The notes under the pieces are model-generated. The model had not been told where the DNA came from. It made no database searches and saw only the letters and a program-made list of their open reading frames with translations. Below, piece after piece: positions 1-9,816 of a stretch of DNA of 64,000 bases (position 1 is its first letter; the number at the start of each line of letters is the position of its first letter). Made by a program: the position numbers and the translations under genes. The stretch comes from Candidatus Rifleibacteriota bacterium (GTDB taxonomy: Bacteria > Muiribacteriota > Ozemobacteria > Ozemobacterales > Ozemobacteraceae): positions 52,513-116,512 of the forward strand of contig CAJOND010000015.1 of assembly GCA_905236675.1 (NCBI GenBank), in the 5' to 3' direction.

Positions 1-114
1 TGCAATTTTACCTATACCATGCTAAAAGGTCATTTGAGAAATTACCTTTAGTAGTTAAATTCAATTTATACTTAATTATGAAAGTGAAAAACTAGTTTCA
101 AAGGAGAATGTTGA

Positions 115-252
115 ATGTTAAAAATACTTGATGATTTAAGCAAATTTCTTCAGACAGAAGAAGGTAAAAAATTAAAAGAATTATTGAAAATAATCTGTGC
201 AGACCCTCAGCCTCCAGTGCTGACAATAACAGATTTACCTAAAAATGAATGA
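115..252 (+). CDS. small hypothetical protein, 45 aa (MLKILDDLSKFLQTEEGKK...)
   Basis: ATG at 115 preceded by AAGGAG; open to TGA at 250-252; read manually. Confidence 0.45.
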   Translation: MLKILDDLSKFLQTEEGKKLKELLKIICADPQPPVLTITDLPKNE

Positions 253-310
253 TGTTTATGACCTTTAAACACTCTAATTCAATTTTTATTAAATAATATA
301 AGGAGAAAAA

Positions 311-1606
311 ATGAACGAAGAAATACGTAATAAATTCAATGAATTAAAACAAAAAGATGGTTTCAAAAAGATCGAAGAACGTATCAATCAACTTATTAAA
401 ATAGGCAAAACAGATGTAAAAGATATATTTAATAGTGAAGCGTTTCAGGAAATGTTTGACCAGGTCAGCCTGCTTCTTGGTAAAGAAGTTAAGCCGACTC
501 TTTTAATGATTGGCAAAACTGGTGTTGGAAAATCTTCTGTTTTAAATGCTTTATTCTCTAATGGAACTGTTGGAGAAACTAAATTCGATATTGGTGTAAC
601 TCCTACAACAAGAGACTTCGACAGAAGACTACTTCATTCTGATAAGTGCGATATCGTTGCTGTAGATGCTCCTGGTTTTGTTGATCCTACTAGTGAAGCA
701 AATATAGATGGAATGACTTACGAAGACAAACTCATCGAATATGCAAAAACTAACGAAGCACATATGGCTCTACTAGTTTTGAAGTGTGACGATAGGGCAC
801 TTGAACCAGAATGCAAATTCCTTAATAAATGGTTTGCCGAAGAAAAATTGAGGGATTTCCCAATAATAGTAGTTGTAAATCAAATTGACAAAATGCAGCC
901 AGTTGAATCCTGGAAACCAGAAAGTCTTAATCTTGATAATCCGATAAAGAAAAAAGAAAAGAATATTAGAACCTATATCGATTATGTATTCAGTCTGAAA
1001 GAATTTCAGCCTTTGTGTGAAAGTGGTCGAATTGTGCCTTTTGCGGCTCCTGCTCAAGAAATAGACGAAGAAGATGATTATGAACCAAGAGCTCCATTTA
1101 ATGTTAAAATTTTGAAAAATAAAATATATGAATTATTGCCTGTAGCTGCTAAAACTCTTTATGCAAGAGCTGCTAAGATGCTTGATGAAGAAGGTAACAG
1201 AATTGTAAATTATTACGCAATGGGGGCAGGTGCAGCAGTAGTTGCAAACCCTTTGCCTGGTTCTGATTTTATTTCTATTTCTGCAATACAAGTAGCTATG
1301 ACTATACATCTAGGCAGACTTTATAGAGTTGAGCTTTCAAGACAGGCTGCTTTAACTCTATTAACTCCAGTATTAACCTCATTCGGTGGAAGACTAGCCG
1401 CCCAAAGTCTTGTTTTATTAATACCTGGTCTAAAAAATTGGGTTGGTGCACCTTTGGCTTTTGGCATCACAATGACAGTTGGCAAAGCTGTTAATGCCGT
1501 TTTGGCATCTGGCAAAAGAGAGCTTACCGTTGAAGATGTTAAGAGAGAAGCTGCCAAATATAGCGAAGCAGATTTCAAGAAAATGTATGAAGAACATTCT
1601 AAGTGA
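311..1606 (+). CDS. Era/YcjF-like GTPase with C-terminal DUF697-like hydrophobic region
   Basis: Walker A GKTGVGKS, DAPGF G3, NQID G4; hydrophobic Ala/Gly-rich C-terminus; RBS aggag. Confidence 0.8.
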   Translation: MNEEIRNKFNELKQKDGFKKIEERINQLIKIGKTDVKDIFNSEAFQEMFDQVSLLLGKEVKPTLLMIGKTGVGKSSVLNALFSNGTVGETKFDIGVTPTTRDFDRRLLHSDKCDIVAVDAPGFVDPTSEANIDGMTYEDKLIEYAKTNEAHMALLVLKCDDRALEPECKFLNKWFAEEKLRDFPIIVVVNQIDKMQPVESWKPESLNLDNPIKKKEKNIRTYIDYVFSLKEFQPLCESGRIVPFAAPAQEIDEEDDYEPRAPFNVKILKNKIYELLPVAAKTLYARAAKMLDEEGNRIVNYYAMGAGAAVVANPLPGSDFISISAIQVAMTIHLGRLYRVELSRQAALTLLTPVLTSFGGRLAAQSLVLLIPGLKNWVGAPLAFGITMTVGKAVNAVLASGKRELTVEDVKREAAKYSEADFKKMYEEHSK

Positions 1607-1620
1607 TTAGGTTGAAAATA

Positions 1621-1651
1621 TGTTCCCCAAAAGCAAAGCTTTTGGGGAACA
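1621..1651 (+). terminator. perfect stem-loop TGTTCCCCAAAAGC-AAA-GCTTTTGGGGAACA after the GTPase gene
   Basis: 14-bp perfect inverted repeat with 3-nt loop; no strong U tract, so terminator function is not certain. Confidence 0.55.
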
Positions 1652-1767
1652 ATCTATAGAGCTTGTCCGAAAACTAGAAAATCACTACAATTTTAGTGCA
1701 CTAGCAATTGTCCTTACCTTCTTTTGTAAATTTTTTTAACGAAGCAATAATATTTTAGGAGTATATC

Positions 1768-2442
1768 GTGGCTAATATTATAAATTATTTAAAATATGCC
1801 CTTAATTCTATAGAAGTTTTAACACGTCTTACTTATGACGAAACTGAAACTGTTATACAAGATAATGCTGTTGTTGATTATGGGATTGTTCACGGTAATA
1901 ATTTAATTGTTCTTGTAAAAGTTGGTATGCACGGGTCTATCTATGGTTATCAAAATAAATACTTAGATATAGCTGAATTATTAAACAAAAGATATGGCTG
2001 TACGGTTATAACTGTTTCGACTCCCAAGTTTATATATTCTCTTGAATCTGAAATGAAGTTTGTTAAAGAATATGCAGAAAAACATAATTTTAATGAATAT
2101 GAAGTTTTTTATATGGGACATTCTTTTGGAGGCACACTAGGCTTGCTTTACGGATATAAATATTCTGAAATTAAGAGAATATTGGCAGTCAATTCACCTT
2201 TTTCTGATGATACTGATGAAATGATTAAAGGTATTAAGTCTTTTAATGGCTTATCACTAAATCTTGTTTATGGCTTAGAATATGATTTTATAGATACGGG
2301 TAAAAAATACTCATATTTAAAGAATAAAATAGTTAATTTTTCTTTTCTAGAAGATGTAGACCATTATTTTACAGATAAAATAAATCAATTTTTATTATTA
2401 CCAGTTAATTATTTTTTTGAAAATATTAATAATAAAATGTAA
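1768..2442 (+). CDS. alpha/beta-hydrolase-like protein
   Basis: nucleophile-elbow motif GHSFGG; GTG start with AGGAG upstream. Confidence 0.55.
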   Translation: MANIINYLKYALNSIEVLTRLTYDETETVIQDNAVVDYGIVHGNNLIVLVKVGMHGSIYGYQNKYLDIAELLNKRYGCTVITVSTPKFIYSLESEMKFVKEYAEKHNFNEYEVFYMGHSFGGTLGLLYGYKYSEIKRILAVNSPFSDDTDEMIKGIKSFNGLSLNLVYGLEYDFIDTGKKYSYLKNKIVNFSFLEDVDHYFTDKINQFLLLPVNYFFENINNKM

Positions 2443-2659
2443 AACTACTCACTTAGCAAAACCACACCACTATGTAGCTTGGTTTTTTCTTTTATTTCTA
2501 TTACCTAAATTCATAGTTTTTTTTGATGTACATAATACTCAAATCTAATGATTCATGGTTTATCAAAATTAATGGAACCTTAACAATCGACAATTTTTTT
2601 ATCCTAAATCAGTATATCTTAAGTGGGGGTCACAAAGCAATAGGAACCGTTTAAAAGGC

Positions 2660-2706
2660 TCTAGGGTATACCCTAGACTTGATAAAGTTGTTGACTTTAT
2701 CAAGTC
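2660..2706. promoter_or_regulatory. double palindrome upstream of the dynamin-like GTPase operon
   Basis: TCTAGGGTATACCCTAGA (18-bp palindrome, 2660-2677) followed by GACTTGATAAAGT-TGTTG-ACTTTATCAAGTC (13-bp perfect arms, 2676-2706). Confidence 0.6.
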
Positions 2707-2744
2707 TTAATATTCTTTAAATGTAAAAGGGAAAAACTCAAAAT

Positions 2745-5108
2745 ATGGTTGCTAGTACAGCGGTTGAAGAAAAGATTAATCAGATTATTAACAAACGAAG
2801 GCAAATGAGACCTACGATTCAAAATAGGTTGAATAAGCTTTACTCGCTAAATAACGATATAAAAGGCTTGTATGACATATTAGATAAAATTATAAACAAT
2901 AATGATTTAGATAATGAATTCAAAGAAAAATGTAAACTAATTCTTTCAAATAATCTTAATATGTCTTTTACAGAAAGTATAGTTGCATTAGAACATATCA
3001 AGGGAAGATTTGAACGTGAAAGTATTAATATTGGCGTTACAGGTCATTCTCAAGTAGGTAAAAGTACTCTTTTACAGAAGATATCTGGTTTAGGGAATGA
3101 ACAGATTCCCTCTGGAGATGGCAAACCTACTACTGCTGCAAGAAGTAGAATTTTTAACGTTTTAAGTAAAGAGCAGGAAGGAGCAACCATTACTTTCTAC
3201 TCTGAATCTGAATTTATAAAGATTGTTCTAACTCCATATTTCAATCAATTACAGCCATTTTTTAATGAAATAAATAAAAATAATTCAAATAAACTGCGTT
3301 GTCCTGTTTCTGTAAATGAATTTTTAAATATGAAGCTCCCTGTTGATTTGGTCAATAGTTATTTTGAAAGGGCTAGCGATTCTTTTAAAAATGTTGAATC
3401 TGATGGAAAAAGGACTAATGCTAATGATGAAGCAGTTTTAAAGCGATTGTGGGAAATGCAGCATGATTCAGAAACTTGGAAACCTTTGCTTAATCAATAT
3501 AATAAGAGAATTACTTTAAATGAAATTAAAAAATATATTGCTTATCCAACAGATGAAGAAATTGAAAATTCAAAAAATCTAGGTAAAAGTATTGAAAGAG
3601 CATATTTGGCTGTTAAAGATGTTGAAATAAACTGTTGCTTTAAAAATGCTAACGTTCAGCATCTTGGTATTTTTGACCTTCCTGGTCTTGGTGAAATTAT
3701 TCCGCAAGAATCTATGTTCTGTATTATGCAATATAGCACTGAGCTTGATTTGACAGTTTTGATAACTAGACCGACAACAGCATATAAATCTTTTACAGAC
3801 CACGATTCAAAGGCTTTAGCAAATGCTAACGACGTAAGAAAACCTGTTAAAAATGCAGAAGATTTCACTGTTATTGTAATTAACAAAGATTCTTCAAATG
3901 GCATTAACGATAGCGATATAGATAGCCTTAAAAAGGAAATAAACAATTATTTCGGTTCAAGCCGTTATAATATTTTCACTGGAGATATACGTAATCCAGA
4001 GGATTTACAATCAATATTAGACAATATTCTTAATCATCTTGCAGCAAGATTGGAGCAGATGGATAAGGATTATTTGGAAGAAGCTGTTTCTAAGGCAAAC
4101 AAGCTTTGCAAAGACTGTGAAAAAGTTAGAAATCTCTTTATTGAAATCATCAGAAAATATAATACAACCGTTCCTAATGCTCAGATTTTTAATAAAGCGA
4201 GAAGCATTAAGCAAAATTTGGCAAAATCCTTTGATGCTTTAAGAAAGCAATATAAAAAGTATTCTGAAGAAGGAAGAAACGAAGAAGAATTGTCTTTAAA
4301 AACAGATATAGAAAATATTTGTGAAGATAATGATAATTGGGCTGAAAATGGTTTAGGGAAGGGGAGTCCAAACGAATGGGTTCATTATGCGGAAAATACC
4401 ATCGCAGGTGACCGTGGTATTGGTGGTTTAATAGATTTTGAATTTAACCGTATGAGAACAAGACTGAGCAAGTGCTGGTCTAAAATTGATTTGCGTTTAA
4501 CCAAGAAAATTCAGCAATTATATTTTGATATTTCTAATATTATTCGTGAAAATACTGGTGATTTGGTTCAAGAAGAGAATGGCAAAGAGTATTTAGTAAA
4601 ATTCTTAGATGCTTGTGAACATCTTGATTTAGAGCAGACTGGTGATAAGGAAAAATGTGAAATTATATCAGAAGCTTTAATGGAATTATTAAAGCTAAAT
4701 ATTCAATATAGAAGTCTGTTTAATGAATCTGCTAGAAATGAATTAGACGGTTTAGATGTATATAATGTTACTAATGAGTATTTGCCTGAAATAGCAAAAA
4801 GCAGTGGTAATCTCGAGCTTTGTTTCAAGAGGTTAAAAAACATATTTATTGCAAAAAATAATGCAATAAAAGACGGTCTCGAAGAAGAAGCTTATAATGC
4901 AGATTGGATATTATACAACGCTCTAGTTTATTTTATTGATTTAACTATGTATTCAGAAACTGCTGAAGATGAATTTACTAATCTTTGTTTTTCTTACCCC
5001 GATTTAATATTTGCTAACCCGGCTAATAAGCTTATGACAACAGCTGTTTCAGAATTAAAAGAAGGGGAAAAGAAACTTCGTGAAGTAAAAAAGGCTTTAG
5101 AAAATTGA
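2745..5108 (+). CDS. dynamin-like/TRAFAC GTPase, 787 aa
   Basis: GHSQVGKST Walker A, DLPGLGE G3, VINKDS G4-like, long helical C-terminus. Confidence 0.75.
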   Translation: MVASTAVEEKINQIINKRRQMRPTIQNRLNKLYSLNNDIKGLYDILDKIINNNDLDNEFKEKCKLILSNNLNMSFTESIVALEHIKGRFERESINIGVTGHSQVGKSTLLQKISGLGNEQIPSGDGKPTTAARSRIFNVLSKEQEGATITFYSESEFIKIVLTPYFNQLQPFFNEINKNNSNKLRCPVSVNEFLNMKLPVDLVNSYFERASDSFKNVESDGKRTNANDEAVLKRLWEMQHDSETWKPLLNQYNKRITLNEIKKYIAYPTDEEIENSKNLGKSIERAYLAVKDVEINCCFKNANVQHLGIFDLPGLGEIIPQESMFCIMQYSTELDLTVLITRPTTAYKSFTDHDSKALANANDVRKPVKNAEDFTVIVINKDSSNGINDSDIDSLKKEINNYFGSSRYNIFTGDIRNPEDLQSILDNILNHLAARLEQMDKDYLEEAVSKANKLCKDCEKVRNLFIEIIRKYNTTVPNAQIFNKARSIKQNLAKSFDALRKQYKKYSEEGRNEEELSLKTDIENICEDNDNWAENGLGKGSPNEWVHYAENTIAGDRGIGGLIDFEFNRMRTRLSKCWSKIDLRLTKKIQQLYFDISNIIRENTGDLVQEENGKEYLVKFLDACEHLDLEQTGDKEKCEIISEALMELLKLNIQYRSLFNESARNELDGLDVYNVTNEYLPEIAKSSGNLELCFKRLKNIFIAKNNAIKDGLEEEAYNADWILYNALVYFIDLTMYSETAEDEFTNLCFSYPDLIFANPANKLMTTAVSELKEGEKKLREVKKALEN

Positions 5109-5117
5109 GGTAATAAT

Positions 5118-6197
5118 ATGATAAAACAAAAATTTACAATATTAGGTCCTAGTGGTGTTGGAAAAACAAGCCTTATGGCTACAATGTATGATAATGTTAG
5201 AGAAATGTTTAATGGTACTTTGTTGTCGATAAGACCTTCATCTAATTCTAACCAACGTATAAATAGAGCTGTAGCGGAAATGAATGCAGCTTTAACTCCA
5301 AATGTTGAATTTGAACCTGTTTTAGGTACTTCTGAAGCTATTGAATATTCTTTTTCTGTTGGTATGAATGGAAATTATTATATAGAATGTGCTTTTAAAG
5401 ATTTCCCTGGTGGTTGGCTCAGTGATGATATAGACAAATTCGAAAATGAGATACAGCCTTGGCTGAATGAAAGTCAAATTCTGGTTCTTCCGGTAGACGC
5501 TTCTTTGGTTATGCAATATAACAAGAAAGATAAGAAGCAAAGAGAGGCTGTGATTAATTTTTGTGAAATTCCCCAACTTGAAAGAATTATAGGCGATTGG
5601 GCAAAAATAAGAAAAGCAAACTATAGCTTTGCACGTATTTTTGTAGTTCCTTTACGCTGTGAAACTTATATTAATGATTATAATAAAAGTCAATTAATGT
5701 ACTCGCAAATCAGTGACATTTATGAACCTGTTTTCAAGTCGTTGAATAACAATATGGACTCTTTTGATATTTATTATTGTCCTGTGGATACTTATGGATG
5801 TGTAAAATTCTTGAAATGCAAATGGGAAAAAAATGCTATAGGTGGTCTATCTTATAGACCTACTTTTGTTTGTGATTCTACGGATAATCCAAAACGTATT
5901 CCAAGAGGTGCAGATGAAATTTTTGCCTATATGCTTGGAATATTTGCGGGAATTCAATATAATGATACCTTAAATCAGTATTCTACTATAAAAAATGAAA
6001 ATGATTGGACACTATTTTTTGCTGATCTTTTACCATCATGGGTTGCTCCAGATAGTTGGAAAAAAATCCAACGTGAAAGAGATGCTTTATTAGAAGAATT
6101 AAAAGCTTTTGGAACAAATGGACAAAACTTTTTGTTAGAAATTGTGAAACTTTTAGATAATAGGACTGTAAAAAGACTTAAAAGATTGCAAATATGA
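5118..6197 (+). CDS. TRAFAC-type GTPase, 359 aa
   Basis: GPSGVGKTSL Walker A and DFPGGW G3; directly downstream of the dynamin-like GTPase. Confidence 0.65.
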   Translation: MIKQKFTILGPSGVGKTSLMATMYDNVREMFNGTLLSIRPSSNSNQRINRAVAEMNAALTPNVEFEPVLGTSEAIEYSFSVGMNGNYYIECAFKDFPGGWLSDDIDKFENEIQPWLNESQILVLPVDASLVMQYNKKDKKQREAVINFCEIPQLERIIGDWAKIRKANYSFARIFVVPLRCETYINDYNKSQLMYSQISDIYEPVFKSLNNNMDSFDIYYCPVDTYGCVKFLKCKWEKNAIGGLSYRPTFVCDSTDNPKRIPRGADEIFAYMLGIFAGIQYNDTLNQYSTIKNENDWTLFFADLLPSWVAPDSWKKIQRERDALLEELKAFGTNGQNFLLEIVKLLDNRTVKRLKRLQI

Positions 6198-7471
6198 ATT
6201 TTTACTTAAAAACAAGAAGTACTGATGTAGATTATAATTGGATAAATATCAATTCTAATTCTAGGCAATCAGAACCTATATATAACTTATCTGATTCAGA
6301 ATTTCAGAAAAAAGTTTCTGATTTTGAAAAAATTTCTTTTTGGGCTGAATCTTCTCTAAATAAAAAATTATTCTTATGTTTTTGTGGTATTCCAACAAAT
6401 AGAAAAGATAAGTTTAATAGACCTATTAGAGCAGATATTGTTGTAGAAACTCAAAAAGAAAAAAATCAAAATAATGAAAAATTATTAAATATAATTAAAA
6501 CTTTTATAGATTTAATAAGAAATGATACAAAAGAAACTTTACCTGATATTATTAGAAACAATTTTCTTAGTGATTTAATTAATAAATCACTAAGAAAGGA
6601 AGATATTGACGCTTATTTCTTATTGACAAAAGAAATTAAAAAATTAAATAAAATTAATCCTAGTGATAAAAGAATTGGTGAGTATAAAGAAAAGCTAAGT
6701 AAAATAAATATTACGATTTCAGAAGAAGATTTCCTAACTAGTGCTGAATATAAAGATAATAAACTTAATAATTATTCTGCATTAGATAATCATAGTCATT
6801 ACTTTGGTGATATTACTGACGACAAGTCATATTATCAATTCTTAAAATCAATAGAAGAAATGCTTTTTGGAACTAAGAATTACAAAATAGTAGCTATATG
6901 TAATAATAAATCAGATAAAAATGAATTGGCAGATATTTTAAAGCTAGAGAAAGAGCAAAGTGTATTGTTAGGTAAGTTTGATAACTTCAATCATAATGGA
7001 ATGATTCCTGTAGAGATTGAAGCAAAAAAAAAATCATGTGGTTACCCAGGAAAAGACGTCAAAACGGTACAAGATACAAAGTTATGTTCTAAGCCTAGTA
7101 ATCGCAATAGCGGAGTTCAACCTTCTATATCACTCGGACAACCCATTGATAGTGATTTTTCTAACTATTGTAATATTAATCCTATTAATGGTAATACGCA
7201 AAAGATAGAGGATAACAATGATTCTTTTGATTCAATTAAAGAAGGAATTACTAATAAATTAGAAGGTATTATAGATAAGGTAAAAGGAAATGGATTTATA
7301 AAACCTGGATATAAACTTTATGATAAAATTTCTGGCAAAGTGCAACGAAATTTTTCTAAAAATAAAGTATCTTCAAATAAAGAAAATATAGGACAAGACA
7401 TCAAAGGATCTGACGAATCAATTTTAAACACAAATCAAGACCCAGCACCAAATCAAGACGATGAATCTTAA
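6194..7471 (+). CDS. third component of the GTPase operon, unknown function
   Basis: ATGA start/stop overlap with preceding GTPase; 425 aa; no recognised family. Confidence 0.6.
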   Translation: MNFYLKTRSTDVDYNWININSNSRQSEPIYNLSDSEFQKKVSDFEKISFWAESSLNKKLFLCFCGIPTNRKDKFNRPIRADIVVETQKEKNQNNEKLLNIIKTFIDLIRNDTKETLPDIIRNNFLSDLINKSLRKEDIDAYFLLTKEIKKLNKINPSDKRIGEYKEKLSKINITISEEDFLTSAEYKDNKLNNYSALDNHSHYFGDITDDKSYYQFLKSIEEMLFGTKNYKIVAICNNKSDKNELADILKLEKEQSVLLGKFDNFNHNGMIPVEIEAKKKSCGYPGKDVKTVQDTKLCSKPSNRNSGVQPSISLGQPIDSDFSNYCNINPINGNTQKIEDNNDSFDSIKEGITNKLEGIIDKVKGNGFIKPGYKLYDKISGKVQRNFSKNKVSSNKENIGQDIKGSDESILNTNQDPAPNQDDES

Positions 7472-7520
7472 TTAAATATTTATAAGTTCATCAGCCGCAA
7501 AAATATTTTTTAATAAAACT

Positions 7521-7581
7521 TTTGCAGCTTTTTTTTGATGATAATTTTTAGAATATGTGTAAAATGAAATTGAACGAAAAC
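7521..7581. repeat. dispersed intergenic element, copy 1 (TTTGCAGCTTTTTTTTGATGATA-N-ATTGAACGAAAA)
   Basis: shared with 11325-11429, 19028-19133 and partially 20112-20165. Confidence 0.65.
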
Positions 7582-7679
7582 AAAGTTAGCTACTTTTTAT
7601 AATTAAAGTTTTTATAAAATTACATTATGTCTTAAACTATCTATAAATCAGAATATTAATTCTGCATCTAAATTATTTT

Positions 7680-7816
7680 GTCGTAGTTATTGTAATTGGT
7701 TTTTGTTGTTTTTATTGTATTTAATTGACTTTGTAGGCATATCAAAAACAATATTGGCTTACAAATATTCGAATTATCAATAACTACAACAATTACTAAC
7801 AACAATAACTACTTTT
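7680..7816. repeat. imperfect inverted-repeat intergenic element (MITE/REP-like), copy A
   Basis: left arm GTAGTTATTGTAATTGGTTTTTGTTGTTTTTATTG, right arm CAATAACTACAACAATTACTAACAACAATAACTAC. Confidence 0.6.
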
Positions 7817-8150
7817 CTTTAGCTAACAAATAATGACTTAGCAAATAAAAATCATATTTTACTGATATATAAATATTTAAAATTTTTTAACCAAAGATGA
7901 TTTGTATTGCTGAAATACTTCCTTATTTTGTTTTGCCAAAAATTTGGAAATTTATCAGCTCTTTGACAACCCAATCAAAATCAAAAAAAGAGGGGAAATC
8001 CTCTTTTCCTGCTTCTGGTAGCAGTTTTTTCGGAGAACAAAAGACTTTTTTGCGTAAGCTGCTAAGCGGTGTATCGCTTTTTTCCATTTAAACAAAGGAA
8101 ATAAAAAGATTTAAGAAAATAAAATATTAAGTCTTTTCTAGGAGGAAATT

Positions 8151-8357
8151 ATGGATGAATACACTCTTCTTTTATCTTTGATAAAACGTTTATCTAAATC
8201 AGATGCTTTTTCTAAGGAAATATTAAGCAAGCTTTCTCTAGAATTAGAAGAAGCTTCCAATGATGGAAGGCTAGATACTGAAATGAATTATGATGTTGAA
8301 GAGCTAATGTTATGTAGTTCGGAAATATTAGAACGTGAGTTGTTCAGGGTTAGATAA
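8151..8357 (+). CDS. small hypothetical acidic protein, 68 aa
   Basis: AGGAGG RBS, followed closely by next ORF. Confidence 0.55.
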   Translation: MDEYTLLLSLIKRLSKSDAFSKEILSKLSLELEEASNDGRLDTEMNYDVEELMLCSSEILERELFRVR

Positions 8358-8375
8358 TTATTAAGGAGTAAATTT

Positions 8376-9782
8376 ATGTATTTTGATAAACAAAATGTTA
8401 TTGATATGTTAGTTAAAGCAAACTTGATTAATGTTTCAGACAGAAGGGAATATAGGCAATATATTCTTGGTAAAAAAGGTATATTTTCAATTCCTGACTT
8501 TTATGCAAGGTTTTTTGACTGGGCAAAAGGAAAAAGCGACAAAGAGATTTTTGATAAAGCTACTTTGTGCCAAAAATTAATGAATGAAAACGAAGCTTAT
8601 GAAAAAATACTAGATGTCATATATAAACCGACTTCCCGAATTGATTTTTCTCCTCTTACAGAGGAATATGCTAAGGAAATATTAATCCGTGATTTGAACA
8701 GTAACTGGATTAGAAAATTTATCGAAGTATCTAGTAATAAAGATGAGATTATGCAAGCCTTAATTTGTTCTAGTAGTTTTGAAATCACTGAAGATGGTTG
8801 GCATTTAAACATTAAAAATGAAGATACTGTTATTCCCACATTGGTAAATGATAGCAATTTACACATATTAATTGAGCATAAAAACGCATCAATAGCATTT
8901 AAAAATTATCTGATGGTGAAATACCCACATTATTCTAAGTATATAAGATATATTGTAGCTTATATGAATAAAATTAATGATTTTGGAATAAAAGGAAAAA
9001 CTAAGGTTTTAGAAATATGCAATTATCCTAAACTTCATCTTTCACCAGAATTTGATAAGGAGTATTTAGACGATTCTCTAAAAGGCAATATTATAATTAA
9101 TGGGGCTGGGAAAATAGTAAGAGAACTTGCTGCTAATTTAAAGTGTTCTAAAGCAGAAGCTACCAACCTACTTTTAGACGGTAAAGCATCGTTAGAAGAC
9201 ATAATTAGTTGCAATTATGAAAGATATCAATTAAGAAATCCCGATTGGCAATCTTATAAATGGTGGAACAACAAGAAAAATTCTACTGAGTGGAAAAAAA
9301 TTAGAACAACTTATCTGCCAGCAGGAAGAGTAATTCATTGGAGATGGATTGATAGAGTAGACGAAATAAGAAATCACCATATCCATAACGATAAAGAATC
9401 ACCTTCAGTAGTAATGAACAGAGTATTTCAAGAAGCAGAAGAAAAACAATTTGTCAAAGAAGAACAGTTAAAAGCAAAACCAGATTTCCCTGATTGCCCA
9501 TTAAAAGGGAATGAAGAGTTTAAACAGGTAAAAACTCCTCTTGAATTAAATCAAGTTGGAAAAGCTTTTAATAATTGTGCTTTTTCTTATGAAAAAGCAT
9601 TAGAACGAGGAGAGTCTTTTATTTTTACTAGTCCTGATGTTTGTGCTGAAATATGTCAGAACAATGATGGTAAATGGAGAATCCAACAATGTTTAGGGTA
9701 TCATAATTCATTAGTTCCAAAGAAAATATTTAAGCGATTTAAAAAGTGGTTTGATACTGCTGTTAAATCAGTTTCTTTTTAG
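8376..9782 (+). CDS. PcfJ-like protein
   Basis: C-terminal pattern ...KTPLELNQVGKAFNNCAFSYEKALERGESFIF...AEICQ...WRIQQCLGYHNSLVP resembles PcfJ-like proteins. Confidence 0.5.
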   Translation: MYFDKQNVIDMLVKANLINVSDRREYRQYILGKKGIFSIPDFYARFFDWAKGKSDKEIFDKATLCQKLMNENEAYEKILDVIYKPTSRIDFSPLTEEYAKEILIRDLNSNWIRKFIEVSSNKDEIMQALICSSSFEITEDGWHLNIKNEDTVIPTLVNDSNLHILIEHKNASIAFKNYLMVKYPHYSKYIRYIVAYMNKINDFGIKGKTKVLEICNYPKLHLSPEFDKEYLDDSLKGNIIINGAGKIVRELAANLKCSKAEATNLLLDGKASLEDIISCNYERYQLRNPDWQSYKWWNNKKNSTEWKKIRTTYLPAGRVIHWRWIDRVDEIRNHHIHNDKESPSVVMNRVFQEAEEKQFVKEEQLKAKPDFPDCPLKGNEEFKQVKTPLELNQVGKAFNNCAFSYEKALERGESFIFTSPDVCAEICQNNDGKWRIQQCLGYHNSLVPKKIFKRFKKWFDTAVKSVSF

Positions 9783-9816
9783 CTTAGTAATTGTTGGTTT
9801 GATAAGAAATGATATT

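Noticed and set aside
7897-8091. 64-aa plus-strand ORF
   Set aside because: No RBS, overlaps three hairpins with T-runs; more likely intergenic or RNA.
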